A stretch of DNA of 64,000 nt, taken from NCBI GenBank assembly GCA_044222245.1, contig JBGANQ010000001.1, positions 257,368 to 321,367 of the forward strand, given 5' to 3'. The DNA comes from CALFML01 sp044222245 (GTDB taxonomy: Bacteria; Myxococcota_A; Polyangia; Palsa-1104; JAEUJZ01). A program made the position numbers and the translations under genes. Numbering within the stretch: position 1 is the first letter of the stretch; each line of letters begins with the position of its first letter. This document shows positions 1-8,869 of this stretch, piece by piece. Under the pieces are notes generated by a model. The model ran no database searches, had not been told where the DNA came from, and saw only the letters and a list, made by a program, of their open reading frames with translations.

Positions 1-994
1 CCAAGAGGGAGTCGGGGGTCGTCCGATCATAGATCGGAATCAAGTAGTAGTTGCGCTCCTGTCCGGAGGGGTAATGGCCGCGGACCAGCAGGGCCGCGCC
101 GGCTGTACCCTGGAGCTGCCAGGACCGTAGCTCACTCTCGTCGGTACCTGCTTGCTGCAGGGCCTCCCAGAGTCTGCGCTCGGCGGTCGCCGCATCCAGA
201 GGCGCGCTCAACGACAGCCCCACTGCCGGGCGCCGGCGCAGGCTTTTTCGGGAGAGATCTGGATCAGGCAGCATAGATGCGCCCGGAGGCGGGTCGAACA
301 TGACTACATGTTTTTTGTCGTAGACTGTATCGCCGGCGACATCAAGGAGCGAGTAGACAGCGCGCAGCATCTCCGTCTCTTTCAGTTCGTAACGACCATC
401 CGGCTTCGCGGTCGGCTTCTTGCTAAAGGAATCCGGACTGGGGCTAGCGTCGTAGATAAAGGTGCTGCTGATCTCAAAATCGTCTGGGGTGTAGGTTACC
501 ACCAGCTGCTGAACGGCAGCCCAGTGGTTCGAGTCTCCATACAGCGGAATCACAGCCGGCGAGCTGTAGCGCTGTAGCGCGGTGATGATCTTCTCCAGAG
601 CAGGCTTCTGATCCCACTTCCCAAAGACCGACACCCCCCAGCCGTGACCTGTTCCCGCGACTCCATCTAGCGCGTAGGCCATGCCGAGCGGATCGCAGTC
701 CCCGGGCCAGACAGTCTTTGTGCCGGGATCCGTGAAGCCACGCCAGCTTCTGGTCAGTGCCGTACACTGGTCGGCGAATGTCCGGTCCCAACCGGAGGGA
801 GCCAAGTAGGCAGCGTAGCCTTGCGCACCCATGAGCCCCGCCGCAACCAAAGATGCGGTTGTGTGGGATTTTAGGGAGATTGCATGAGCACTACTGTAGG
901 TGTACGTGCCAGAGGTTTGACCATAGGCAGCCGCTGTTGATGAAAACACCGCCACGGCGGTAAGGAGAGCACTTGGTCGCATGAGCATGGGCAT
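1..994 (-). CDS. Secreted protein, candidate C39-like cysteine peptidase (3' end outside window)
   Basis: This frame stays open from the left edge to an ATG at 992-994 (alternatives at 988 and 982 in frame). A GGGAG sits just upstream and suits the 988 ATG best. Residues 1-24 form a signal peptide (positive start, Ala/Val/Leu core, AAAYG cleavage region). Three motifs are spaced like a papain-like C39 peptidase: GDCDPLGMA (Cys100), SNHWAAVQ (His157) and IYDASP (Asp182). The Cys-His-Asp reading is inference from motif order; the usual Gln before the Cys is not evident. The roughly 150 residues after the putative core are not recognised. Base composition is clearly less GC-rich than in the genes beyond 5 kb. 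It follows a propeller lipoprotein gene by 172 bp and probably has its own promoter. Confidence 0.6.
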   Translation of the reverse strand, partial: MPMLMRPSALLTAVAVFSSTAAAYGQTSGTYTYSSAHAISLKSHTTASLVAAGLMGAQGYAAYLAPSGWDRTFADQCTALTRSWRGFTDPGTKTVWPGDCDPLGMAYALDGVAGTGHGWGVSVFGKWDQKPALEKIITALQRYSSPAVIPLYGDSNHWAAVQQLVVTYTPDDFEISSTFIYDASPSPDSFSKKPTAKPDGRYELKETEMLRAVYSLLDVAGDTVYDKKHVVMFDPPPGASMLPDPDLSRKSLRRRPAVGLSLSAPLDAATAERRLWEALQQAGTDESELRSWQLQGTAGAALLVRGHYPSGQERNYYLIPIYDRTTPDSLL

Positions 995-1046
995 GAACTC
1001 CCGAGGTTGACGCGGGCAACGCTTCCTTGCGGCTGCTTGATCCTTT

Positions 1047-1075
1047 ATAGTCACATTCATATGACGAACTGACAA
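1047..1075 (-). promoter_or_regulatory. Possible promoter of the C39-like gene
   Basis: On the minus strand TTGTCA (1070-1075) lies 17 bp from GACTAT (1047-1052), in an AT-rich stretch unusual for this window. The next ATG is at 994. The -35 is good and the -10 poor, so this is tentative. Confidence 0.3.
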
Positions 1076-1166
1076 TTACTGTCTACAGGTATTTTCTAGT
1101 CGATACCGTCAAGCTCCAGACCCCTATCCTCCGGTATTTTCAGCCTTATGCTCGGCAGAGGACACC

Positions 1167-2699
1167 CTAGGGCTGATAGGCCGCCAGCGTGTCGCCAGCT
1201 GCCCACATCGTCGAGTTGTCGCCAACATATACGCCCAGCAGATCGCTGGACGTAAGGGCTCGCGGTCCCTTGATCAAGCTCCAGGCGCCAAGGCTCTTCT
1301 TCAGAATTACCCCCTGCTGGCCCACCGCCCAGAGCTCATCTTCACTGCGCCCGCTTAGCCCCAGCAGATCAACACTGGTTAGGGTCCGATGTCCAACCTC
1401 CGTCTGCCAGCTTGTGCCATTGAATGCCAATAGCGCACCTCCGACCCCTACCGCCCACACATGCCTGTCATCAATCCCCCAGACTGCGGTAAGGGGAACA
1501 GGAGCCAGCCGCTGGGCCGCTAGCTCAAGCGACCAGCTGCCCCCAGCGCCGCGATGCAGGAGGACCCCGCCAGCGCCACTCACCCAAACGTTGCTCGCCG
1601 CGCTGCTCCAGACCCCGAGCAACCGATACAGAGTCAAGGCAGAGCCCTGCTCATCGCGCTGCCAGCGCTGGCCATCGAAGCGAAGCACGACGCCTTGATC
1701 GCCTACTGCCCAGACCGCATCGCGGCTGCTTCCAGAGACCGCCCTCAGGGTCCGCGCCTCAAGCCTCTCGCTCTCGACCGCGGCCTGCCAAAGGGTCCCA
1801 TCATAGTGAAGGAGCGTGCCTCCCGCGCCAGCTGCCCAGACGTCTGCTGGACCACTACCCCAGACAGCATTCAGATCAAGCGTGCTGACGCCGCCGCTCT
1901 GCGGGCTGACTGACCAGCGGCTACCATCGAAGTGGGCGATTGCCCCCTTGTCGCCGACGCCCCAAATATCGCGAAAGCTGCTACCCCAGATTCCACGCAG
2001 CACTCCGCTGACCGGAGACAGATAGGTGCATGGGCCGGTCGCCCCATCCGCGCAGAGCTGCGGAGAGAACCAGCCGGTGACCGCTCTGCGGCCCGTCATG
2101 TCAACGACACAGCTTCCGCGCCCGCTGCAGGCGCCCTCCCAGGTCGCATCGCGTGAGCCGGCGGTCGGAAGACCATCCACTACCACAGTGGTCCCGAAAG
2201 GAAACTCGCGCCGACACGGAGTCGAAGAGCCAGGGATGCGGTCGCAGGCCATCCGCACTGGATTAACGCTGATCGTACCTTCCCCGTGCTGACTTATTTC
2301 TAGCTCGCACTGGGGTCGGGGCAGAGTAAAGAGCTCCGCGTGCTGCCGCTGCGGCGTCAGGCGGCCGCGAGTATATTGCAACTCCAGGGGTGGGGATTCC
2401 GCAACCCGGCATCCGTTTTCAGAGAGACCGGAAATAACGAGTCGGAGCCGACCTTCATCGACGCTATTGATAGTCAGTGCAAGCAGTTCCAGATTCATCC
2501 TGGCGACAACCGGTTGAGCAATCGGCCGGTCGTTGAGCCAGGCGTTGACCTCGAGCTGGCGAACATCATCGCCTACGCCCAACACATCAAGCAGTACATC
2601 ATCGTTGGCGCAGCCCACAAGTGCGCTGACAGCCAGAAACAGGAGCGAACCGAACCACTGCTGAAATCGCTGGTAGCAATCAGTCACACCATTCTCCAC
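1167..2699 (-). CDS. Lipoprotein with WGSG/VWAVG propeller repeats
   Basis: 510 residues. The N-terminus has a hydrophobic segment ending in a lipobox (SALVGC, Cys about 30), so the mature protein should be lipid-anchored. Residues about 30-225 are a Cys-containing region of unknown function. From about 232 to the end there are six or more repeats of about 45 residues with the pattern GxWGSxxxDxWxVGxxGxxxHxDGxxW, as in myxobacterial surface beta-propellers. No catalytic motif is visible, so a binding or scaffold role is inference. It is the third gene of a minus-strand unit: kinase, TPR protein, then this gene 34 bp downstream. The linked kinase suggests envelope signalling. Confidence 0.8.
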   Translation of the reverse strand: MENGVTDCYQRFQQWFGSLLFLAVSALVGCANDDVLLDVLGVGDDVRQLEVNAWLNDRPIAQPVVARMNLELLALTINSVDEGRLRLVISGLSENGCRVAESPPLELQYTRGRLTPQRQHAELFTLPRPQCELEISQHGEGTISVNPVRMACDRIPGSSTPCRREFPFGTTVVVDGLPTAGSRDATWEGACSGRGSCVVDMTGRRAVTGWFSPQLCADGATGPCTYLSPVSGVLRGIWGSSFRDIWGVGDKGAIAHFDGSRWSVSPQSGGVSTLDLNAVWGSGPADVWAAGAGGTLLHYDGTLWQAAVESERLEARTLRAVSGSSRDAVWAVGDQGVVLRFDGQRWQRDEQGSALTLYRLLGVWSSAASNVWVSGAGGVLLHRGAGGSWSLELAAQRLAPVPLTAVWGIDDRHVWAVGVGGALLAFNGTSWQTEVGHRTLTSVDLLGLSGRSEDELWAVGQQGVILKKSLGAWSLIKGPRALTSSDLLGVYVGDNSTMWAAGDTLAAYQP

Positions 2700-2711
2700 G
2701 CTGCGACGGCT

Positions 2712-2750
2712 TCAAGGAAAGCTCAAGGAAAGCTCAAGGAAAGCTCAAGG
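2712..2750. repeat. 11-bp tandem repeat across a stop codon
   Basis: The unit GCTCAAGGAAA occurs at 2721-2731 and 2732-2742, with a partial third copy to 2750 and a degenerate copy before 2721. The stop codon of the TPR gene (2734-2736, minus strand) lies inside it. Slippage here would alter the last residues (LSLSFP) and the distance to the next gene. Confidence 0.85.
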
Positions 2751-3372
2751 ATAGGCGCTCGGCTGACTCGGGCGTACGGGGCCAGGTTCCAAGAACCGCG
2801 CCAACCACCGCGCCCGTGACGACCGCCGACCCTAGTAGAGACCAAAACCACCATCGCATATGAACCGGACGGTTGGCGGCGAAGCCCTGGCTCGTTGCCG
2901 AGCTTATGACGCTTGACGTACGCTTGCTGTCCAGCGCAGCAGGCGAGGCGACCGGGGGCGGCCATAGTCTGGGTGGACTTGCTGCCTGAAGCGCCGCCAG
3001 GTACTCCCCGGCCTTGCGCCGCAGCTCGGGCAGGGTTCCTGATTCGAGGCTTAGGTATGACTGATAGCCGGCGATGGACTCGCTAACCCGATTCAGCTTG
3101 TGATGTAGCCGCGCGATATTATAAAGAAGGGTTGCTACAGGTTGAAGCTGATGGGCCAGCTGATACTCTGCCAGTGCTTCCTCCAGACGCCCGGCGCGGC
3201 TCAGTTTCTGGGCGCTGCGGTAGTGACGATCGCATTGCTCATCCCGCGTGCAGGCATCGTCGGTAGGCTCAAGGACAAGTGGCACCTTCGGCTCAGAGTG
3301 GCCGGGGCGACTGCTTAAAAGCATCAGCAGCCCGGCTATCGCACTGCTAGTCTTCAGGTTGCACAGGTTCAT
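2734..3372 (-). CDS. Exported TPR protein with C-terminal membrane segment
   Basis: 212 residues. Residues 1-26 look like a signal peptide. Residues about 48-115 form two TPR-like helical hairpins (AQKLSRAGRLEEALAEYQLAHQL, then LLYNIARLHHKLNRVSESIAGYQSYL). After a Pro/Ser-rich linker there is one transmembrane helix (about 172-195, starting WWFWSLLGS) and a short tail. This kinase-TPR-single-span arrangement is common beside Hanks-type kinases in myxobacteria. It overlaps the upstream kinase gene by 26 bp, so the two are probably translationally coupled. The C-terminus is encoded by an 11-bp tandem repeat. No enzymatic function is visible; a protein-protein adaptor role is inferred. Confidence 0.8.
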   Translation of the reverse strand: MNLCNLKTSSAIAGLLMLLSSRPGHSEPKVPLVLEPTDDACTRDEQCDRHYRSAQKLSRAGRLEEALAEYQLAHQLQPVATLLYNIARLHHKLNRVSESIAGYQSYLSLESGTLPELRRKAGEYLAALQAASPPRLWPPPVASPAALDSKRTSSVISSATSQGFAANRPVHMRWWFWSLLGSAVVTGAVVGAVLGTWPRTPESAERLSLSFP

Positions 3373-4684
3373 GGCGGTTCCCTAGATCAAGTGGCGCCTT
3401 CAACAGCGGCTGCACAGAGCGCTTTGGTGCGCTCAGCTTGCGAATATTTGCCCGCGGCGCCTGAGCCTCCAAGGAGGCGGCTGTAGGATCGGTGACGGGC
3501 ATGGAAGAGAGGTCCGCTGGCAGGCTCGCCAGGTCACCAGAATGCCCGCTGGCAGTCTGTGCCTGCAGGTTCTCTGGCCAGCGCGGCTCGATGCCAGTCT
3601 CTACTCGCGATACCACCCTGGCGGCCGAGACCAGGCCCCCCAGCAGATTGGGTGAAAATACCGCGACAGTTAGTCCGATGCCGCCGAATAGAAGGGCGCC
3701 TGCGGCCAGTGCAAAGGAGGGCAGCACGTACCTGGTACTTAAATTAGGCCCCTGTCCTGGCCGCAGCAGACCGCGCGCGCTGGCATGTCGGGTCAAAGCA
3801 GCAAAAACAGCGCCCATCGTCGGGCGCTGTTTCGGGTCTTTGCCAAGCAGTGGGCCAACCAGACTCTCCAACTCCAGGCTCAGCTCTGGCATCACGCTGT
3901 GCAGAGAAGGCGGTGGGCAACAGATGTGCATGGCTATCAGCTGACGGTTCTCTGGCGCCACAAAGGGTAGCCGGCCAGTCAGCATCTCAAAGAGCATGAT
4001 GCCGAGAGCATAAACATCGGTTCGGTCATCGACGAAGCGAGCGCCGATACACTGCTCAGGTGACATGTAGCTTGGCGTCCCCATGATAAGGTTCGCCTGC
4101 GTGTTTACCCGAGCCGCAGAGGCCTCATTCCCTAGCTTGGCGATGCCAAAGTCCAGAAGTTTGACGCGCTCACCACCGGGCACAATGACATCGGGAACCA
4201 GAATCACATTGTCCGGTTTCAAGTCCCGGTGCACGATGGCCTTCGCATGGACTGCCGTCAGTGTATCGGCTATCTGCCAGGCGATGAGAAGCGCCTGATT
4301 CTCGGAGAGCCTCCCTCGACGCAGGCGTACGCCCAGGCTGTCGCCACTAAGATACTCCATGACGATGCATGCCCTGCCATCGGGTTCCCGCAAGTAATCT
4401 GACACCTGGACCAATCCAGGGTGGCCAATCAAATTTACAGCCCGAGCTTCATTAAAAAAACGAGTCGTCATCTCGCCATCGCGAGCGAACTCAGGATGCA
4501 GGATCTTGATGGCTACCCGCCGCGCTATCTTCTCATGAAAGGCTTCATAGACCGCGCCCATGCCGCCAGAGCCGATCGGGCGGATGATTCGATAAGGGCC
4601 GATGTTCCCAGAACAGCTCATTGACATGCTCGCTACGGAAGCTTTCGCCCGTTCACTGAGTGGCTCAGACATCTTTTCCGACAT
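3347..4684 (-). CDS. Ser/Thr protein kinase, membrane-anchored
   Basis: 445 residues. The Hanks-type kinase domain covers about 31-300: Gly-rich loop IGSGGMGAVYEAF (38-50), catalytic Lys60 (VAIKIL), HRDLKPDN (Asp154), DFG (178-180) and activation segment MGTPSYMSPE (201-210). All key residues are present, so it should be active. A transmembrane helix (about 320-343) follows, then a Pro/Ala/Ser-rich tail of about 100 residues, likely on the far side of the membrane. Start ATG at 4684; a second ATG five codons in has a GGAAAAG just upstream and may be the true one. First gene of the kinase-TPR-propeller operon. The substrate is unknown. Confidence 0.92.
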   Translation of the reverse strand: MSEKMSEPLSERAKASVASMSMSCSGNIGPYRIIRPIGSGGMGAVYEAFHEKIARRVAIKILHPEFARDGEMTTRFFNEARAVNLIGHPGLVQVSDYLREPDGRACIVMEYLSGDSLGVRLRRGRLSENQALLIAWQIADTLTAVHAKAIVHRDLKPDNVILVPDVIVPGGERVKLLDFGIAKLGNEASAARVNTQANLIMGTPSYMSPEQCIGARFVDDRTDVYALGIMLFEMLTGRLPFVAPENRQLIAMHICCPPPSLHSVMPELSLELESLVGPLLGKDPKQRPTMGAVFAALTRHASARGLLRPGQGPNLSTRYVLPSFALAAGALLFGGIGLTVAVFSPNLLGGLVSAARVVSRVETGIEPRWPENLQAQTASGHSGDLASLPADLSSMPVTDPTAASLEAQAPRANIRKLSAPKRSVQPLLKAPLDLGNRHEPVQPED

Positions 4685-4735
4685 ATCGCGACTGCCCGGA
4701 AAAACTCGAACCAGCTGACCGACCGTGAGAATCGT

Positions 4736-4757
4736 TCCCCGCGGCCGATCGCGGGGA
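4736..4757. terminator. Hairpin, terminator-like
   Basis: Perfect 8-bp stem TCCCCGCG / CGCGGGGA with a 6-nt loop, without a T-tract. It lies 9 bp beyond the stop codon of the decayed fragment at 4766, where that gene's terminator would be expected. Confidence 0.4.
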
Positions 4758-4765
4758 CGCCTTCC

Positions 4766-5010
4766 CTAGGGACCTTCGACCAGCTTGAGCGTGCCCTGCT
4801 TGACATCGCCCATCAGCGCCTGTCCGGTCTGGTTCTCGATGGTGAGGGCCATTCCGTTCAAGTTCTCGGTCCCAAGGCCCAGACCCTTGTTCTCATTTAC
4901 CAGGGCGACGCTGATGCTGTACGTTGTGCCGGGAGTGTAGGACGCGCTGCCGTTCTTCTGGCCAAACGCCGGCGTCGCGGTGACATTGACCCCGACCAGA
5001 CCGGGTCCCT
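4766..5010 (-). pseudogene. C-terminal remnant of a secreted or beta-rich protein
   Basis: The minus strand from about 5010 to a TAG at 4766-4768 encodes about 80 residues of protein-like sequence, for example TTYSISVALVNENKGLGLG, then NGMALTIENQTG and a final KLVEGP. An in-frame TAG lies directly upstream of this stretch (at 5011), no suitable start codon precedes it and no upstream frame continues it. I read it as the 3' end of a broken gene. Parent family not recognised. It sits where base composition changes from the less GC-rich first 5 kb to the GC-rich remainder. Confidence 0.5.
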
Positions 5011-5164
5011 ACAAGCAAGTACAACAGCTGTCGGCGGCAGTGGCCGCCAAGGATACAGCGATACAGCGCCGCCCCCAGGGATGAGGACCTGAGCGAGGAC
5101 CGGGACTTGACGAGAAGATAGCCGCTCGGCTATGTGTCTGCTTTGGGGGGTCAGCGAGGAGAAC

Positions 5165-5581
5165 ATGGAACCATCAGACACGCTCCAGGGCCAGTCGGCA
5201 TCCGAGCTCATCCTAAAGAAGATCGCCGAGCTCGCCGACTGGCGCGGCGAGACCCTCAGCCGGATGCGCCGGCTCATCAAAGAAGCGGACCCCGACGTCG
5301 TCGAGGAGCTGAAGTGGATGGGCACTCCGGTGTGGTCGCACGACGGCATCATCTGCACCGGCGAGTCCTACAAGCAGGTCGTCAAGCTCACCTTCGCCAA
5401 GGGCGCAGCGCTGCCCGATCCAGCGCGGCTGTTCAACTCGAGCCTCGATGGCAACACCCGCCGCGCGATCGACATCCGTGAAGGAGAGCAAGTGGACGAG
5501 GCTGCCTTCAAGGCGCTGGTTCGCCACGCGGTCGATCTCAACCGCGCGGGCAAGCCGCGCCCGGCGAAGAAGGCGCGGTAG
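5165..5581 (+). CDS. DUF1801 (YdhG-like) domain protein
   Basis: 138 residues. ATG at 5165 is preceded by a strong GAGGAG at 5156-5161; an upstream in-frame ATG (5132) lacks such a site. The sequence fits the DUF1801 fold: KIAELADWRGETLSRMRRLI, then EELKWMGTPVWSHDGIICTG, then YKQVVKLTFAKGAALPDP, with a basic C-terminus. DUF1801 proteins are small soluble proteins of unknown activity, structurally related to frataxin/YdhG. Convergent with the next gene, 44 bp apart. Monocistronic as far as visible. Confidence 0.88.
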   Translation: MEPSDTLQGQSASELILKKIAELADWRGETLSRMRRLIKEADPDVVEELKWMGTPVWSHDGIICTGESYKQVVKLTFAKGAALPDPARLFNSSLDGNTRRAIDIREGEQVDEAAFKALVRHAVDLNRAGKPRPAKKAR

Positions 5582-5625
5582 CCAGCGAGCCGCTGCTGAC
5601 CACGGACCGCGGGCGGGCGCTCCGC

Positions 5626-6306
5626 TTACCTGGCTGGCGCTGGGAACCGGAAGGCACCCTCCTGGCCGGCGCAGTCGTTATTGACGTACAGCCACTCGAC
5701 CCCAGCGCCGCCTGCGAAGGCGAACGGGCCGATGTTGCCGTAGCCGCTCCAGGGCCGGGCGTCGTCGCTCTGGATCGCGCAGTGCCACAGCGCCACGTCC
5801 TTGGTCTGCCCCGGCTGCCAGCGCGGGGGCGGGCTGCTGCCATCGCAGGCGTCGCCAGGCAGCAGGCTCGCTCCGGCCGGCAGCACTCCCACCACGGTCT
5901 TCAGGCAGAGCAGGCTGAGCTCCGATGGGAAGCCTTCCGGAGCGGCCGACGACTCCAGCCACACCTCCATCCCATAGGGGCGGGCCTGCCACTTGCCGAC
6001 GTACGCGACCGCCTGGGCAGCGGGCTCGCGGCACGGCGGCAGCTCGGCGCGGTGCAGCGCAAGCGGGCAGCTGCGCAGGGTGGCTGACAGCCGCGCCGTC
6101 TTGTCGGCAAAGCTCAGCACCCAGCGCAGCTCCCGCGTCTTTGTCGGGACCATTCCTGCGAGCTTCTGCTGAAAGGAGAGCGGCACCGGTGAAGGAAGGG
6201 CGGGAAAGCTCAGCCCGGACTCAGCGCTGGCCGCGCGCATCCCCGGCAGCAGACCTCCCACGACCAGGGGAAGCGCGAGCGCAGAGAGCTTCATGCGCCA
6301 GATCAT
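5626..6306 (-). CDS. Secreted protein of unknown function
   Basis: 226 residues from ATG 6306; an in-frame ATG at 6294 (MKLSALALPLVVGG) gives a more typical signal peptide and is equally likely. The cleavage site is near RAASA. The mature part has six cysteines (SCPLA, PPCRE, LLCLK, DACDG, WHCAI, NDCAG), suggesting disulfides in an exported protein, and many Trp/Gly/Pro. No catalytic motif or known family is recognised. Transcribed convergently with the DUF1801 gene and divergently from katE, with about 290 bp of shared upstream region. Confidence 0.7.
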   Translation of the reverse strand: MIWRMKLSALALPLVVGGLLPGMRAASAESGLSFPALPSPVPLSFQQKLAGMVPTKTRELRWVLSFADKTARLSATLRSCPLALHRAELPPCREPAAQAVAYVGKWQARPYGMEVWLESSAAPEGFPSELSLLCLKTVVGVLPAGASLLPGDACDGSSPPPRWQPGQTKDVALWHCAIQSDDARPWSGYGNIGPFAFAGGAGVEWLYVNNDCAGQEGAFRFPAPAR

Positions 6307-6595
6307 ACCATGGCGCCGTCGCGGCGCCTCCGCTCTGCTCGGTAGCTGTCTGCCGCCGCAGCGTGTGCTTGTGGCGCGCTGCTCGCAGGGGCGCGCGGGC
6401 CCGCAAGGATGCGGCTGCGACCGATTTTACGATCCGCTCACCGAGCGGGATAAACGTAGTTCTCGTCAGGGTCCATTGGCATCGCCGAGGTCCCGGCAGC
6501 CGGGGCGCGTCGTGGATGGCGCGCTTTTTGCTGCTTGCAGCAGGACTGAGCTGCGCCCAGCCGGGGCGCTCCCAGCCCTCTTAAGGAGATTCCCG

Positions 6596-8803
6596 ATGCC
6601 GATGAAAGAGCAAGGCCCGGACAAGAGCACCGACCCTTCGTCCAAGAGCCCGCAGCGCAAGCTCGATGAGCACAGCAAGGACCGGAGCCTGGACCCCTAT
6701 CGCGAAGATCCGCACGGCCAGTACCTCACCACCGACCAGGGGCTGCGCATCGCCAACACCGACGACTCCCTGCACGCCGGCGAGCGCGGCCCGACCCTGC
6801 TGGAAGACTTCCACTTCCGCGAGAAGCTCACCCACTTTGATCACGAGCGCATCCCCGAGCGCGTCGTGCACGCCCGCGGCAGCGCCGCCCACGGCTACTT
6901 CCAGGTCTACAAGCCGCTCGCGGAGCTCACCCGCGCCAAGTTCCTCAATGACCCGGCGGTGCGCACGCCGGTGTTTGTGCGCTTCTCGACGGTCGTCGGC
7001 TCGCGCGGGGCCGCCGACACGGCGCGCGATGCCCGCGGCTTTGCCACCAAGTTCTACACCGAAGAGGGCAACTTCGATCTGGTCGGCAACAACATCCCGG
7101 TGTTCTTCATCCAGGACGGCATCAAGTTCCCCGACCTTGTCCACGCGGTCAAGCCCGAGCCCCACAACGAGATGCCGCAGGGCGCCTCGGCCCACGACAC
7201 GTTCTGGGACTTCGCCTCGCTGACCCCCGAGACCGCGCACATGCTGATGTGGGTCCTGTCCGACCGCGGCATCCCGCGCAGCTATCGCATGATGGAGGGC
7301 TTCGCGGTCCACACCTTCCGCCTGATCAACGACAAGGGGCGGGCGCGCTTTGTGAAGTTTCACTGGAAGCCGCTGCTCGGGGTGCACTCGCTGGCCTGGG
7401 AAGAGGCGCAGCAGCTCGCCGGCAAGGACCCCGACTTCCACCGCCGCGACCTGTACGAGGCGATCGAGAGCGGCAACTTCCCCGAGTACGAGCTCGGCAT
7501 GCAGATCATCGAGCCCGAGGATGAGTTCAGCTTCGACTTCGACCTGCTCGACTCGACCAAGCTCGTGCCCGAGGAGCTGGTGCCGGTGCAGCGCGTCGGC
7601 AAGATGGTCCTTAACCGCAACCCTGACAACTTCTTCAGCGAGACCGAGCAGGTGGCTTTTCACCTGGGCAACATCGTGCCCGGCATCGACTTCACCAACG
7701 ATCCGCTGCTGCAGGCGCGCCTGTTCTCCTATCTGGACACGCAGCTATTGCGCCTGGGCGGGCCGAACTTCGCCGAGATTCCCATCAACCGGCCGCTGGC
7801 GCCGGTGCACAACAATCAGCAGGATGGCCTGATGCGGCAGCGGATCGGCAAGAGCCGCGCCAACTACTCGCCCAACTCGATCGCGCGCGGCTGCCCGATG
7901 GCGGCGCCGCAGAACCTCGGCGGCTTTGTCTCTCACATGGAGAAGCTGGAGGGCCACAAGATCCGCCAGCGCAGCCCGAGCTTCGCCGACCACTTCAGCC
8001 AGGCCCGCCTGTTCTGGAACAGCATGGCGCGCAGCGAGAGGCGGCACATCGTCAAGGCGGCGCAGTTCGAGCTCGGCAAGGTAGAGCGCAAGGAGATCCG
8101 CCAGCGCGTCGTCAACCTGTTTGACCACATCGCGCCCGAGCTGGCGAGCCAGGTCGCCGCCGGCCTCGGACTCCAGGTGCCCGGCCGCGACCGCAGTGTC
8201 GCCCCCGCCCAGGAGCGCTGGGAGGGTGAAGGCGGCGCCACCCCGAGCCCACCCGCGACGGACCGCAAGCTCACCGCCTCGCCCGCCCTCAGCCAGGAGA
8301 CCAAGAACATCTACAGCGTCAAGACCCGGCGGGTTGCCATCCTCGCCGCCAATGGCGTCGAGCACACCGGTCTTCTCCAGCTCAAGGGCGCGCTGCTCGC
8401 TGCCGGCGCCACCGCCGAGGTGATCGCGCTCAACCTGAGCCCCCTGACCAGCGAGGGCACCCGCGTCGAGCCGGATCAGACCTTCCTCACCGCGGCATCG
8501 GTGCTGTACGACGCGGTGCTCATCCCCGGCGGCAAGCTGAGCGGCCCCGCGCTGGCGGCCTACGACGACGCGCAGCGCTTTGTGCAGGAGGCCTTCAAGC
8601 ACTGCAAGCCCATCGGCGCCTACGGCGATGGCGTCGCCGTGCTTGCGGCCTGCAACCTCGGCACGGCGGCGCAGTCGGCGCTGCCCGGCGTCATCACCGC
8701 CGGCGAAGACAGCGACCTGGCCACCTTCAGCAAGGAGTTCCTCCAGGCCCTTGCCCGCCACCGCTTCTGGGAGCGCGAGGAGAAGCCGGCCGAGCCGCTG
8801 TAG
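6596..8803 (+). CDS. katE: Large-subunit heme catalase (HPII type)
   Basis: 735 residues. ATG at 6596 has an ideal AAGGAG at 6583-6588. It disproportionates hydrogen peroxide. The catalase core carries the distal His in RVVHARGSAAHGYF, the distal Asn in VGNNIPVFF, the Arg/Tyr proximal heme region RLFSYLDTQLLRLGGPNF, and the RSYRMMEGFAVHTFRL stretch. Residues about 560-735 are the C-terminal flavodoxin/DJ-1-like domain (RRVAILAANGVEHTG, then AVLIPGG) that marks large-subunit catalases. Length matches the family. No signal peptide, so cytoplasmic. Followed by a strong inverted repeat and the convergent FAD/Rieske gene. Confidence 0.96.
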   Translation: MPMKEQGPDKSTDPSSKSPQRKLDEHSKDRSLDPYREDPHGQYLTTDQGLRIANTDDSLHAGERGPTLLEDFHFREKLTHFDHERIPERVVHARGSAAHGYFQVYKPLAELTRAKFLNDPAVRTPVFVRFSTVVGSRGAADTARDARGFATKFYTEEGNFDLVGNNIPVFFIQDGIKFPDLVHAVKPEPHNEMPQGASAHDTFWDFASLTPETAHMLMWVLSDRGIPRSYRMMEGFAVHTFRLINDKGRARFVKFHWKPLLGVHSLAWEEAQQLAGKDPDFHRRDLYEAIESGNFPEYELGMQIIEPEDEFSFDFDLLDSTKLVPEELVPVQRVGKMVLNRNPDNFFSETEQVAFHLGNIVPGIDFTNDPLLQARLFSYLDTQLLRLGGPNFAEIPINRPLAPVHNNQQDGLMRQRIGKSRANYSPNSIARGCPMAAPQNLGGFVSHMEKLEGHKIRQRSPSFADHFSQARLFWNSMARSERRHIVKAAQFELGKVERKEIRQRVVNLFDHIAPELASQVAAGLGLQVPGRDRSVAPAQERWEGEGGATPSPPATDRKLTASPALSQETKNIYSVKTRRVAILAANGVEHTGLLQLKGALLAAGATAEVIALNLSPLTSEGTRVEPDQTFLTAASVLYDAVLIPGGKLSGPALAAYDDAQRFVQEAFKHCKPIGAYGDGVAVLAACNLGTAAQSALPGVITAGEDSDLATFSKEFLQALARHRFWEREEKPAEPL

Positions 8804-8833
8804 CCAGCACCGAGCGGCGGACCCCCGCCGCGA

Positions 8834-8858
8834 GCGCCCCGGGGTCCTCCCGGGGCGC
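8834..8858. terminator. Bidirectional hairpin between convergent genes
   Basis: Perfect 10-bp inverted repeat GCGCCCCGGG / CCCGGGGCGC with loop GTCCT, between the katE stop (8803) and the stop of the convergent FAD/Rieske gene (8870). Only a short T run follows on either side, so it may be an intrinsic terminator of reduced strength. Confidence 0.6.
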
Positions 8859-8869
8859 CGAGCTTTACT

